Shown here: in pieces, positions 1 to 12,474 of the stretch | Numbering within the stretch: the stretch's first letter is position 1 | Layout: each line of letters opens with the position of its first letter | Source: Apodemus sylvaticus | Taxonomy: Eukaryota; Chordata; Mammalia; Rodentia; Muridae | Length of the DNA: 64,000 bases | Assembly (NCBI RefSeq): GCF_947179515.1 | Contig: NC_067495.1 | Coordinates: 58,927,754-58,991,753, forward strand | Direction of reading: 5' to 3' | The notes under the pieces: model-generated | The model's input: only the letters and a program-made list of their open reading frames with translations | What the model was told of the DNA's origin: nothing | The model's database searches: none | Position numbers and translations under genes: made by a program

Positions 1-222
1 AGTTTGATTGAAAGGACTGACTGCATACGTTTTTTTTTCCTTTAATGTACAAGGAAAAATGTTCAGATTGCTGTTAAGGATTACGTTGGTTTCATAAAGT
101 AGCAGTTGTATATTCTCGCCCAATAACCATGACTTTACTAACATGTAGTAACTTGCTAGGCTTTCCCTCTTGTTGAGTGGGTCTGAACTCTGATGAGAAA
201 GCTATTGATTACCACCAATGTG

Positions 223-257
<35 letters not shown>

Positions 258-910
258 GTGGTGTGTGTGACTACTGCACTGTTAATGTTATCTTGCCACG
301 CTGGTCATTGATGCAGTTCATAGGCATCATAACTAAGTAGAAATATTGGCTGCTTCCCTCCTTTGGAAGCTTGCATGATTTCTTAGGGTAGCGTGAAACT
401 CTTCCTCAGGGAGGAGATATGGCAGGTCAATACCCGTTCAGGAGCCTCTTAGTTTTCTGTGAGATTATTTCTCTTAGTAATATCAGAAGTTATACACATA
501 AAACTTGCTTTCAAACCAGGACTGTCCGAATTTGAGCTGAACAAAGATGACACCAATACACATAGCAAAGTGGACAGAGAACAGCCTATGCAGCCTCATC
601 CCTACAGCTAAGGAAAGCTGAGAATAAGAGGGGTGGCCTTCCCCAGAAAAGCACATACCAATTGGCATCCAGTGACAAATGGTCAGCCCTGAAACCATTG
701 GCACAAGTAACATTATACAGACGAAACAGGTCATATTAGGAATATATATGTGCAAGTATATCCATATGTAAACACAATAACAATTAGTGAAAAACGAGGC
801 TGTGAGTTTCATGAGGAACAGAGAAAGGTAAATAATAGCATTTGGAGAAAGAAAAAGAAAGAGAAATATAAATATACTACAGTCTACAAAATAAAATAAA
901 AGTAAAAAAT
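1..910 (+). repeat. Old rodent L1-like (Lx-like) long repeat, copy 1
   Basis: The stretch recurs in diverged form at 3290, 6360, 16835, 22780, 27990 and 62480. Shared landmarks here are GAGTGGGTCT, the CTTGCCACGCTGG part and the CCTCCTTTGGAAGCTTGCAT part. After about 590 comes GGTGGCCTTCCCCAG and ACCAATTGGC, then an A-rich end (840-910). The A-rich end in copies 1 and 2 indicates plus orientation. A (TG)n array at 219-269 interrupts it. It encodes nothing intact. I believe this is the 3' region of an old rodent L1, but that name needs a repeat-library search. Confidence 0.6.
219..269. repeat. (TG)n microsatellite
   Basis: Fifty bases of TG with single interruptions, inside Lx-like copy 1. 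Confidence 0.95.
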
Positions 911-1624
911 CCAGCTGTTACTCCTCCATACTAAGTGCCATAGCCTGCTAATATTCCTTTTTCTCAGAGTTGGAATATGAATGCATACCTGTGTTTTGCT
1001 AGCTACCTGTCTTTAATCCTTAAAAATCTTCAAGGTAGAAGGATCTCGAAGAAAAAGTGTCATGTTTCTTTCTTTACAATAACCAAAATAAGTCTTATTG
1101 CCATTTGTCTTGTTATATATCTATATCTATTACTATATGGATGTTTAATATATATCTACATAGTAATACATAATTATTATTCTTTTGTGCATATATGTAC
1201 ATATAATATGTGCATATATATGCATAAATACAGTAATTATTGTGTTGTACACAATCATGTCTACAAGTATTTTCTCTTTTGTTACATGCATTTTATCCTT
1301 TTATAATGATTCAACTATAGTTAAAAACTTACCGAATCTATTTTGAAAATATTTAAGTATGCTTATACTGGTAAGTACTGATATTGTAATAATTAAATCC
1401 CATAATATGGAAGCATATGGTCAAAACGTTAAGAATTTTTCTTTAAATACTATCTATAACCTGAATGTTTAATATATGTTCTATTGAAATTAAAGCTATC
1501 TTTTTCCTATCCCTTTTGAGTGTTTAGATTTCAGCCCACAAACCCTTTGTCCATATAGGCTTTCCTTGATCATTTTATTTGAAGTTAATTGTATCATTAC
1601 TCCCTAAAACAGCATGCTGTTTAT

Positions 1625-1835
1625 TCCTGTCAAGTATGTATTCACACTCATCATTAAGAGTTAAAATTTATCTGTTCTTTGTTCATAATTCACTCTCCCC
1701 ACTGGATTGTCAACTCTATGAGGAAAGAAACTCATTAACTGCTGTGTATATTCCCAGCACTATGAGAGTGTTATGTATAAAGAAGAGACTTAGTACACAC
1801 ATATTCAGTGAATTTATCATAAAAGAATATTCATA
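1625..1835 (+). repeat. L2 3' end relic
   Basis: CAACTCTATGAGGAAAGAAAC and CCCAGCACTATGAGAGTG resemble the conserved L2 3' end, which ends in a CTCAGTAAATATTTG-like text (here ATTCAGTGAATTTATC). Confidence 0.5.
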
Positions 1836-2247
1836 TTTCAAACACTAAAAAGTTAAGTCAGAGATTCTTAGTCTCAGTTGCACACAAGAATCATTAAGGG
1901 AGTTCTAAAACAATGACAAAGCCTTCTGTCAAGTTGACAATGAAGGCTATCATCACTCTGAAGCTTAATGATTATTATATGCTAACTACTTTTCTCGACA
2001 TTTGATTTATGATTGTTCATATAAGCAACATAAGCAATACTGTGACTTATATTTTATACTTTCCCATGAGAAAACTGAAGGTGGAGAAAAGTTATTTATT
2101 TAGTGTCATCTAGGTCCTAAGTTTATTCTATCCTGTTTAAGCTTTGTTTTATGGCCCTACCTATACAACAGAATCACTTACAGATTTTATAATGTGCCTT
2201 CTAATATTTAGATCCATTGCCCATGAAGTATAGAATTTAGAATGGCC

Positions 2248-2248
<1 letters not shown>

Positions 2249-2294
<46 letters not shown>
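2249..2294. repeat. (AC)n microsatellite
   Basis: Uninterrupted AC for 46 bases. Confidence 0.97.
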
Positions 2295-2296
<2 letters not shown>

Positions 2297-2964
2297 CCAG
2301 ATATGCTTAACATGGAAGAAATTTAAATGTGGGTGGTATTCATGAGCTAAGATCCTATGCGTGACCAAAGTGGAGAAGGGAAGCTGACACCACCTTTTGA
2401 AAGAGTAGGAAGGGACAGTAGCATTTGTCTCATGATGTTTTTTGAATTAGTAACCAATGTTACTAATAGGCTCATGCCCTGGCCTACATACCTTTCTTGT
2501 CATGATGAAGCACATTCTCATTATATGAACCAAAACAAGCCCTTCCTTAAATTGCAGTGAGAAAAGGAGTTTATGCAATTAATAGTAATCAAGCAAATCA
2601 ATATATCTCCTTTCCTCTAGTACCTCTCTCTCCCTTTGTTATTTCTATCTATTCTTGCAATCGTGCGCTCAGTATAGTAGCTTTATTTGACATTGGCATT
2701 CTCTAGCAATTTTTCATAAAAAATCAACCAAATTTCACTTAAGTCTTTAGGTACTTCTTATAGAGTTTAAGATTTCAATAGTTTCATAACAAGAAACTGC
2801 AATTAAGAAAAAGTCATCACTGAATATTCATAGCGCTATGCTACCCAGTTCTGGTTTTCTAGATGTGGTTCGCAGAGCTGCTACTATCATCCTTGTAAGA
2901 ATTGGATTGCTGCCGTTGCTATTCACTTAAAAACACATAACCAATATACCAGTTAATTGTTTAG

Positions 2965-3125
2965 GCCCTCATACAGAGCAGCTACCATGGTGGGCATTTT
3001 GCATCAATACTCAAAATAAATCTTCATGGTAGTCAATCATGCACATTGTATAAATGAGAAAAATGTTTCAGAGATAATTGATTATATAAGCTGCACACAG
3101 CTAAGTCTTGCTTGGGATAGGAATT
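2965..3125 (-). repeat. MIR relic, minus
   Basis: TGTATAAATGAGAAAAATGTTTCAGAG and the GCTGCACACAGCTAAGTCTTG part match the MIR complement. Confidence 0.5.
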
Positions 3126-3289
3126 AAGGTGAGAGAAAAATAAGACAAAACAGATTACATCAGAAATAATAGACTCTGATACAAAATCTTATAAAACGCA
3201 AGGAATGGAAAATGTGACAGATACAGTTGCCAAATAATCCAGTAAATGAAAATTCCTGTGCCTGGAGTTCTATTAGACTAATAGCCTTA

Positions 3290-4700
3290 ACATATTTGCT
3301 ACATTTTTACTACATTTTTCTTGACACTTCCATACATATATACTGCATTCTGATTACTGCCACCCTCTTCTACTCTCCCTCTATCCTTAATAGTTCCCAC
3401 TTTCCCCTACAATTCATATTGATTATATACATTCCACAACCATTCTGTTGGGTTTTGTAGCCACTGAGTGTAAACAGAGGTATCAGTGTGGCCATGAGAT
3501 TTGAACTGTCCAGTGGAGCCTGGTAGGATCATCACTGGGCAGGCACACAACTAAAGATAATTACTGCTTCTCCCTCAGAATCTACCAGTAGCCATATTTC
3601 TGTGAGGAGGATCATATGGGTTTGTGTGCAATCTATGATTATCTACAGGCCCAAACTTGTACAGGCAGCTGCTGCTGCTCTGAGAACATGATTACATCAG
3701 CTATGTCATGCACAGATTCCTATTCACAAATCCTCTCCCTATGTTCCAGCACTTACATTCTTTCCACCCTCTCTTCTATAATGTTTCCTTATCCTTGGAG
3801 AGTGTACTACAGATATTCTATTTATGCTCATAAATTGAACAAGCTCTTTGTCCCTGCATCTTCCTTCATCCATTGCAAAGAGAATTTACTTTGACCAAGT
3901 ATGAAAGTAAAACTTATCTATGGATTTAAACTAGGAATTCAGAAGGAAACATGACGCTGTTTATGTTTTTCTAAATAATAGTAATAAATTACTCTTTTAG
4001 GCATAAAGTTTTTTCAACCATGAAGCTTTTGTTTTGTAGTTGTTGTTCTTTGTTTTTATTTGGTTACAATACCAAGTATGAATTCCCTCTTGTGGAATAG
4101 GCCTTAAAACCAGAGACTACACTTATTGGTGGATATAAGGAAAAATGTTTAGATTGTTATTAGAGATTATGCTGGTTTTGTAAAATAGTAGTTGTAGGTC
4201 CTCCTCTAATATTCATGATTTCACTAACACTGAGTAATTAGCTAAGTTTCTGATAATAAGCACTGTTTCTTTACTGTTTAATGAGTTTTAAGTTCAGGAA
4301 GAATGCTATTGGTTACTTCCAAGGTATATGTATAGCTACTTTTCACTTAGACATTCCAATGTGAACTGGGAAAAAAAAACCATGAGACCTCAAACCTACA
4401 CTGTGAACTACAGGCAGCTAAGAAATGCTGAATGCACGAGAAATAATTTTCCCCTGTAAGAGCACACCAATTGGTTATCCAATATCGAGTGTTCATCTCT
4501 GAGATCATATATACAAATAACATTATAAAACTGAACATGATATATTTAGGAATGAATATGCATATATCATACAATATCAATAAATGAAAAAAGAGGCCAT
4601 AAATTGAAAGGAATCAAGAATGGGTATAAGTGAGGAGTCAGAGGAAATAAAGGGAGGGCAGAAATCTTAAATTACAATTTAAAACAATTTTTAAAAAACC
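3290..4700 (+). repeat. Lx-like long repeat, copy 2 (longest ordered copy)
   Basis: The copy runs from the T/C-rich start (CCACCCTCTTCTACTCTCCC region), through the TGTCCAGTGGAGCCTGGTAG and CAGGCAGCTGCTGCTGCTCTG landmarks, to the 3' segment with CCCCTGTAAGAGCACACCAA and ATATTTAGGAATG, ending A-rich near 4690. It is diverged by many small indels. Together with copy 1 it fixes the segment order. Confidence 0.6.
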
Positions 4701-5213
4701 TTATACTATGGTTAATCTAGTGCTAAAATGAACTATATTTGGTAAGTTAATTTCTTTTGTGAATCTCATTTTTCCTTGTAATAGCACTAAAATTATGAAA
4801 TTGACCCTGAGTTCATTTTCCCAGGTAAAGTAGCATGTTCTTTGCCATAGATGAAGACAGAAAGCATGTAAGATAATTGTCATTGTTGTATAATGAGTAA
4901 ATGTTACCTGTGGTAAAAATACAGATCTTTCTTCCCATAATTCATTGATAATGACATTGCTTGTTGACTGCTAAGAATGACCATGCTATTATTATGGTAC
5001 TAATAAATTTCCTATATTTTATCCTTTGGAAATTCAAAAATAGCAAATAAATAGAAAACACCCGTTTGCCTTCTAAAGTGTTACCACTAGTCCTACTCTA
5101 GTAGGAATATCTTGCTTGATTTTTTTTTTAAATCTACCTTTCATGAAATTGCTTTTCAGTTTTGAGATTTATGTCAGTGGTGAAACAGATCCAATTAAAT
5201 TTACTGTCTTTTA

Positions 5214-5388
5214 TGCCAGGCGGTGGTCGTGCACACCTGTAATCCCAGCACTCTGGGAGGCAGAAGCAGGCGGATTTCTGAGTTCGAGGCCAGCCTGGTC
5301 TACAGAGTGAGTTCCAGGACAGCCAGGGCTATACAGAGAAACCATGTCTCGAAAAAGAAAATCAAATCCAAAATAAAAACAAAAAGAT
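5214..5388 (+). mobile_element. B1 SINE with exact 14-bp target-site duplication
   Basis: Begins GCCAGGCGGTGGTCGTGCAC and ends in an A-rich tail (about 5354-5386). TTTACTGTCTTTTA flanks it at 5200-5213 and 5389-5402. A standard recent B1 with little divergence. Confidence 0.95.
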
Positions 5389-5519
5389 TTTACTGTCTTT
5401 TAAACACTTTGAAATCACATCCATTTTTTTTGCAATGCTATGGTGATAAATGTATGCATATCATGACTTCTTAATCTGACTTTGACTTTTCCTGACTGTA
5501 ATAAAGTAGTAATCCTTGG

Positions 5520-5557
5520 TTTTTTTTTTCAAAAAAAAAAAAAAAAAAAAAAAAAAA
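5520..5557. repeat. T10-C-A27 tract
   Basis: Ten T, one C and 27 A in a row. It can fold back on itself. It lies about 130 bp after the B1 at 5214-5388, past that B1's target-site duplication, so it is not that B1's tail. Confidence 0.95.
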
Positions 5558-6145
5558 GAAGTTCAACATACTACCTATCCAAAGACTGAATTTCTTCATC
5601 TTTGTTTCTGCTCCTTTTGGCTAATGACCAAAGTAGCACCACATAGCACTCTTTTGTTGAACTATTATCTCTTCATCACATTGGTTGAGAGACCTGGCAT
5701 CTCCAGAGCCCTGGCAAAGGACAGTGTTGGTTATCAGGAAAGATCAGGTGATAGTTCGCCATAGATAGAGGGTTCTTAATACATGTCAGCTTTGGCAGAA
5801 GAAATTTTGTGCATGCAACCCTATGTATACATAATGGCTTGTGACCTAATCTGTTTCAGTCATTGTTTATGCCTAGATAGTTCTCAAGGGAGTATCATTT
5901 TAACCTTTGAACCTACTTTTGTGCATCTTATACAATGCTGAGGGTGCTGTTTCTTAAATCAATGTATTTCAAAACATTCCAGGGAATCATAGATCGAAAA
6001 CTGGCAATCCACTTGCCTTCTAAACACTGGTATTATAATCCAAACCATTATCCATGGTTTTTAAACAGTTCTTATTCTCTGAAAATATTAATAATTTGCT
6101 GTTACATAAAGGCACAGAATCTGTAAATTTAAAATACACTATAGT

Positions 6146-6245
6146 AACTTGGCTTGGTGGTGCATGCATTTGGGAGTCTGGAACTCGAAAATGATTAAGT
6201 TTAGGACTGCTCTGTTCATTATGGTAAGACCTTGAAATTTTCCTC
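6146..6245 (+). repeat. Old B1-like fragment
   Basis: CTTGGCTTGGTGGTGCATGC start and AGGACTGCTCTGTTCATTATGG centre; strongly diverged. Confidence 0.45.
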
Positions 6246-6359
6246 TTAACATGTACATTGATATTGTATTGTTCTAGTGTTATTTATGCAGCCATTTCTA
6301 GGACAGACTACTCTACAGCAGACATTCTGGTATTCTTACTTGTAAAAATCTTTCTGTCC

Positions 6360-7065
6360 TCCCTTCTGTGATATTCCTTGAACAATAATGTAGATGTATC
6401 CATTGAGGCAAGACTCTTTGTGATATTTGACTTCTCTATTTTGTCCTGTTGAGGTTTTATGTGATTGTCACAATTTGGTATTAAAAAGAGGCTTCTTTTA
6501 TGGTAGTTACAGAGATTTGTGGGTATAAGTATATGATCCAGAATGTAGAAAGAAGATATACTGTCCTAGCAAGGTGGCAGTAATAGATTCTTTTCTAAGG
6601 TCCATGACCTCACTAGCCCTTGGAAACCAACTAGATTTCTAGTACTAGGCATGATTTTCCTTCTGTTGAGTAGACCTATAGTCCAATTAGACAGCTGTTA
6701 GTTGCCAACAACATGCAAGTGCTCCGTTCTGCACCTTTATTGATATCTTGCCATGCTGTCAATAATTGTTGTTCATAGGTGTTTCAGCTGGACATTACTG
6801 TCTAACTGCTTCTCCTCTTGGCAGCTTTCAAATTGTATTTTCTGGTATGATGGAAGCTAGACTACAGGAATAGCTCTAATCATTCTGTGTCTTAAGTATG
6901 AAATATCTTCAGCAATAGAAGCCCACCCACATTCAACCCCTGAGAAACAACCAAAGGGAGACATGAATAGCCTTTATTATTGAGGAAGTCACTTGGAATA
7001 CTTTGACCAACTATTTGGCTTGTCATGCCTGCTACTTGGAATTTTGTCAGTCAGTGATTATTGTC
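6360..7065 (+). repeat. Lx-like long repeat, copy 3 (partial)
   Basis: Middle part of the family: CTTTTCTAAGGTCCATGACC, CTTGCCATGCTG, the CTCCTCTTGGCAGCTTTCA variant of the family's CCTCCTTTGGAAGCTTGCA, TCTTCAGCAATAGAAG and the ACAACCAAAGGGAGACATGA landmark in the usual order. The A-rich 3' segment is missing. Confidence 0.55.
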
Positions 7066-8344
7066 GGGAGCACTGTCAGTCCATGTTGCATAACATATGT
7101 GTGTATGTGTATGTGTGTGTGCTTACATGAATATATGTATGTGTGTGTACATATATAGTGTGTACATGTAACTCTACGTAAATATGAAATAATATGATTA
7201 TTCAAGGTTTATCAAACAACCTTAGTGATATTTATCCCTTGTTTCTCCTTCTCTTTCTTCAATGGCTTTTCTCCTGTCCAGTTGAAGCCTCCCTCATTTT
7301 TCCATGTTTTTCTCATTTCCTATCACCCTGCTCTTTCCTCTGAAAAATCCCCTCACCTCCAACCATGGTCTGTTTACACTTTCCTGGTTTCTGTAGTTAC
7401 TCTCTGTTGTTTACTCACATCTGTGAATTTGGAACTAGAAACCACAGATGAGAGAGAATTGCAGCCTTTGTTTTCCTGGGTGTTAATTAGCTCTCTAATG
7501 CATACAGCTACTCATTGGGGATAATAGAGAAGAATAAATAGTGTACATGTCCTCTCTTCACTGAGCACTCTCTCTACTCAAAAATGCCTCTACTCTACCA
7601 TGTTCTACGTTAAATGACCCATGGAAAACTGTTAATGGATAAGGGAGATTAAAGTACCAAGTCGAATTTCGAAGCAAATAGTATAAGAGAAGATCCAGAG
7701 ACAATACCAACCACAGTATTCATGAAAGAAAGTAAATGGGATAGGCCCTGAGGAAATCTTCAGTACATATGTCTAGATGATGAGGTCAAAGAAATTTTAA
7801 TTTTGATACAGAAAGAAATTTTAAATGTACTGATTTTATTGAAAGAACACATAACTTGAAGGCAGATGTATTTGCATTTGATGATAGCTTTGTCAATTAT
7901 AAGAACTTACGTAAGCACTGGTTTTAAGTATGATAGTTTATGGAGCCCTGTACTGAGGAAATACTGAAATGTAAGTAAATTAGTCATTGTTTGACTGTTG
8001 CCTAATGGTGCACCTTCATAATATAGAAAAACCACTGATAACATGTTCTCAGTTATGAAGTTCTCACAAGAGAGAATTAGGTAAATGTACCACACTACAA
8101 AGCATACTTCTAATTTTATCACATTATCTTCCAACTACTCCAGACTTTTATATTTGTAATCCTGCCACATCAAACTCTTTTGTGGGTTGGTGAGGATAGT
8201 GAAGAGGTCCGTTTCTTTTGCTCTATATTTTTGGGAGTCAGACTGAACATTATATTCCAGTTCTCTGCAAACTATATTCAGACTAGATTTAGTCAAATAA
8301 AGTGAACTATCTCCTACATAAAATGTGTAATAGTGGGGAAATTA

Positions 8345-8395
8345 TTTAATAGGTAAAATGCTTGCTCAGCAAATATGAGGACCTAAGTTCAAATC

Positions 8396-8445
<50 letters not shown>

Positions 8446-8557
8446 TATATGTGTGTGTGTGTATATATATACATACACACACATATATATGTGTGTGTGT
8501 ATGCATGTATGTATATATTGTTATGTGTATGTGTATACACACATACACACACATGCG

Positions 8558-8596
<39 letters not shown>

Positions 8597-8850
8597 GCAC
8601 ACATACCTATAAAGTTGAATGGTATCTTGTGCCTGTAATCTCAGTGCTCCTACAGTGAAATGGTGGTAGAAAAATACAGGAGAATGGACAGAAACCTATG
8701 AGACAGCTTAGGTGTATACATGGAGTGGCCCAAAACAAACGGACTCTGTTTTCAAGTTAGAAGATGCATATCAACACCATCTAATTTCCAGAAGTACTCA
8801 GTGACCTGTATAGACCTATACTTAGAAACAAGAAGGAACACACTCATCCA
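8345..8850 (+). repeat. B4-type SINE split by a large dinucleotide array
   Basis: The left half (AAATGCTTGCTCAGCAAATATGAGG...AAATCC, 8356-8396) is an ID-like head. The right half (GTATCTTGTGCCTGTAATCTCAGTGCTCC, from 8620, and the following 200 bp) is the B1-like part of a B4/RSINE-type element. Between them lies the array at 8399-8602, at the place of the linker. Both halves are diverged. Confidence 0.55.
8399..8602. repeat. Compound (TA)n/(TG)n/(CA)n array
   Basis: About 200 bases of alternating purine and pyrimidine: TA first, then mixed TG/TA, then CA with GCGC steps. Open frames through it on both strands are repeat artefacts. Confidence 0.97.
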
Positions 8851-9684
8851 TGTAAAGGTATCATAACATACATATACATATACCACTACACAAAAGAAAG
8901 ATTTGATAGCAAAATAAATGTATCGTGAACCTCAGGATTTTTTATTGTTTAATATAAGCTCAATTATCCACAACAGTAAACTATGTGTATTGATTTCGTG
9001 GGGAATAGAAAAATGAAATGCGTTATGGTGTGATATATTTGTCATTTGCTTTTCTTTACAGCTGTTATGAACTATGTTACCTCTGTCAATTACTTGACCA
9101 TTTATGCTACACCATAATGTAACTAATGTTACTCAAATGACTGATGTAATTGACACATTATTTACTTAAGGATTATCTCTACAGTAAGAAGTCTGACGTT
9201 ACCATTTGGGTTGTAGTTAATCCAACTCTTCGAATTATGTCTAAAACAACTCATTCTGTTTTTGCTTTATGATCAGGGCCCAGTTCTGCCATTAGTGGGG
9301 AACTTTAGAATTCAATTATCAGTATCTGCTTCAATCTTTTGGAAGATCAGGGGAGAGTTAAGAATATTAAACATAAACACATCAACCTTTAGTTCAGCCA
9401 ATGAGCTATCTTGTACCCAAAGTAAATGAATTATCACATATACAATTTTTAATCAGTAATTCTGCATCAACATTTGTCTTCTACACATCTCCAGATTCTT
9501 CTTTCCTTTGTTAACTTCTCGAGGTATTATAGAGCTACATAGTTTTATTTAAATTGAGTTCAGAGAAGAGTTGCCCCAGACAAGCTAAAGTCCTATGCCT
9601 AATACCTATTTGGTACAAATTGATGTTAGCTATATTTTCTTTTAAAACAGATTCAAGTTGCTACTTCTCGAGGCAAGGATGTAT

Positions 9685-9900
9685 GTGTGTAAAGAGATGG
9701 CTAATGCAATTGCTGTTGTTGCAGAGGACCCAGGTTCAGTTCCCCAAACCACATTAGATGGCTCACAACTGGCTGTAACTCCAGAACCAGGGAATCCAAT
9801 ATCCTTTTCTGGCTCCACAGGCATCTGTATGCATGTGGTATACATATAGATAGACAAGCTGGCACATACACAGGCGTATAAGAGTAAATAAATAAAGATT
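9685..9900 (+). repeat. B3-type SINE
   Basis: AGAGATGGCTAATGCAATTG, then TGCAGAGGACCCAGGTTCAG, ATGGCTCACAACTGGCTGTA and a GTAAATAAATAAAGATT tail. The Pol III head is degraded. Confidence 0.75.
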
Positions 9901-10004
9901 ATACTCCTCTGCCTTTTGCCATCTCTAAAAGGATACACTGAGATCAATTTCATCATGTTTGTTGATTCCCTTGGCTTGCCAGACAATTCAAATTATTTTC
10001 TTCA

Positions 10005-10215
10005 TCTTGGGCTTTATAGTGTACAAGATCTTTCCTTCCCATCATCTTATTTGATATGAAGACCAGGTGTTTTTATTTTTAAAATGAGAAAACTAAGTCA
10101 ACTGTGTAAATTTTGTTGTTTCAGATAATATAGCTGGAAAGTAGGCGCAAAAGGAATTGAATCTTGGTCCTCCTAGGTCCCAACCCACTGATCTGCCTAC
10201 TAAGAAACACTGAGT
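10005..10215 (-). repeat. MIR relic, minus
   Basis: TTAAAATGAGAAAACTAAGTC, TATAGCTGGAAAGTAGGCGC and a GATCTGCCTACTAAGAAACA end match the MIR complement in order. Confidence 0.6.
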
Positions 10216-10379
10216 TAACAATTAGGCAGTGCAGGGCAGCTTCCATATTTGATATTGGTCTAAATGTGAACAATCTCCTTGGAAGACAGTCATGATTTAT
10301 GATGCTTGTTTTGAAATGTTTCTTTCATTTCTTCAGGTACTCATATGCTCTCCCGGGGAAGGCAAGCTAGGGCAAGTTA

Positions 10380-10412
10380 AAATAAAACAAAACAAAACAA
10401 AACAAAAAAAAC
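10380..10412. repeat. (AAAAC)n repeat
   Basis: Five units of AAAAC ending in an A run. Confidence 0.9.
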
Positions 10413-11929
10413 AGCCATAAAGTTTAAGTGCTTGCTTCTAAAGCTGGTCTGGCTGCTTTACAATACTCATTTGGTAATAGAAGATAGCACTTACATAGAT
10501 TTTATTCATTAGCACCTTAATATAGATGAACAGTTTTGCTGAAAATATTTTGAGCGTCTGGAATACTTTCTGATTAAACACACTAGTTAAATCACATCAC
10601 ATTGTGCCTATTAGAGAATTCTGCTGGAATGCCTGCAGACCACTCACTTGATATACTGGAAGGGAAAGAATTGTCTTTGAAATTGGTAAGATATGGTCAC
10701 ATTGTTAAGATATGATCCCAGGAAAATTATTTAGCTACTCTGAACTTTGATCCCCCTCCCCCTTTGAGGTAGAATTTTGAAATGCTACTTTGTAGAATTG
10801 TTAAAAGGATGAAAATGAGATCCATCCCTAGGCAAAAAACACTTAGCAAATATCCTTTCTCTCTTTTGCCCCACCCCAGGCTGTGCCCCAAGCCACTGTT
10901 AAAAAATCAGTTTAAGTCTTGCTCCTTGCTGAGATGCACAGCTCCTGTAAGGACTGATTAGTTTTCATTCTTTCAAGGCTCTGTGTGTTCTGCCCCACCC
11001 TCCCAGTTCTGGGGGCTTCCAAAGTGGACAGGTACAGGATGTTCTGTGGTACATCAGAGGTTGATACTCAATCTCCTGGCCAGCAGTCTCAGTTGCATTT
11101 TGCACATGTTTCATCTGAAGGCACACTCGAGCTCTTGGTGCCTGTGTATGTGTCACCAATTCTTGTACCTAAATTCATTTCAAATTTGAAAAGACTAAGC
11201 ACAGACTTGCCCTGAAAGAGATTTCCTAAGTTGTTTTTTTGCCGCCCCACACACTATTTGATTAAAAGAATATCCTTTAAATTTGTTGGACTTTCTCTAT
11301 ATTAGAATCAAAGTGATTGGAAGAGTCTTCTGGTCTCAAGGAATTCGAAAGCACCTTGCAAGGCAATGTGACTAGTGCTGAGGCCACAGAGGCCAGTATA
11401 GCAACCGCAACCCAGCACTTCACAATTAGTCATGCTCAGCCTGAGATAATCAAGCCTGTTTTTATTGGAAGAGCAGAAGAGGGAGGGAATGTCAGTTGGC
11501 ATTTTCCCCACATACCCTTTCTGAAAGCGTCCTTGGCTCTTCAAATTTCACCTAAATAACCAGCTCAGGAAAATTTTCCACTACCAGAAAGCAAAATGTG
11601 GTGGTGCCAAGCTGATGACAGGGTGATGTCCCTGGACATTGAGTAAACTGGAGTGACCTCAGGATTGGCTTTTATTCTCCACCTCCTTTTGTACTTCAGG
11701 TTCTTTCTCCAGATTGCTTCTTTCCTCTTCCCTGTCTCCAATGTGTTGTCAGGTACAGGTCAGCAAAGGCATGGTGTGTGTAATTGTAGGACTATACTTA
11801 TGTTTTCTACATTTATCATCTCTAGTCATCACACCATTAATTTTATATTAAAGAGAAATTTAGAAATGAAAATACAATAGCAACTGGGCTTCTTTCCCAC
11901 TAATAACACTCAGTATGCCTGTAACTTCA
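10413..11929. other. Unique intron segment holding the ARE
   Basis: Richer in GC than its surroundings, with unique text at 10860-11560. Overlapping frames on both strands here (10965-11215 and 11308-11559) lack any recognisable domain or codon signal. A weak MIR-like piece may lie at 10725-10830. Confidence 0.5.
11031..11045 (+). promoter_or_regulatory. Perfect consensus androgen response element (candidate)
   Basis: GGTACAGGATGTTCT fits GGTACAnnnTGTTCT, the optimal AR-binding consensus, at every defined position with three-base spacing. It lies in unique sequence of Ar intron 1, about 42 kb before exon 2, not inside a recognised repeat. Binding is inference from the motif only. Confidence 0.55.
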
Positions 11930-12055
11930 TGTTCAAACTTGTCTTTCTGGTTTTGCTTAGATTCATGAAGGCAAGGGCCATCTCTGTATTGCTCACTTTC
12001 TTTTGTCAGGCCATATACCAAGTCCAACCAAATGTTTGCTGACTATAAATTAAGA
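11930..12055 (+). repeat. L2 3' end relic
   Basis: TTCATGAAGGCAAGGGCCATCTC, then CAACCAAATGTTTGCTGACT, as in L2 3' ends. Confidence 0.45.
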
Positions 12056-12430
12056 TTCAATTAAGAACTCCACTGCTAGTATCTTCTACCTTGCTTGTAA
12101 GTAGCTGACCCAATCTAACTACTTTGGCTTTTTTTCCTAATGTTTCCAGAGCAAATTTTAGCCCAAGGGCCTTGTGAAGACTATGTATGTTTGAATGGAC
12201 CCAACCACTCCTTTCCATGTGTTCTAACTGGTAACAATTTAAGGCTGGACTCGCGCTGACCATTGTTCTGCCAGTGCAGTGTTTTCTTGTGGTATTGACT
12301 ACTGTGTCCCACAAATGTCCTTTATGAGAAAGTTTTTTATTGAAACTTTGAAAGACATTTTGAGGGCACACTCAACCTAAGTAGACCTGAGTAGATTGAG
12401 CATTCTTCCTCTGCCTCCCTGAAATAATGT

Positions 12431-12433
<3 letters not shown>

Positions 12434-12467
<34 letters not shown>

Positions 12468-12474
12468 GAAAATT
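12434..12474. repeat. (AC)n microsatellite
   Basis: Uninterrupted CA for about 40 bases. Confidence 0.97.

Larger units (their letters stand above)
911..2960. other. Unique AT-rich intron, no gene
   Basis: Outside the L2 relic and the AC array I see no repeat landmark and no coding signal. A MIR-like ATGAGAAAACTGAAGG at about 2066 is too short to call. Confidence 0.6.
7066..9684. other. Mostly unique intron around the split B4 SINE
   Basis: A TG/TA-rich imperfect tract lies at 7090-7165 and C/T-rich text at 7225-7380. Apart from the B4-type element no repeat or coding signal was recognised. Confidence 0.5.

Noticed and set aside
8362..8658. Frames of 60-98 residues of repeated IYIYIY / CVCVCV
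   Set aside because: Translation of the TA/TG/CA array.
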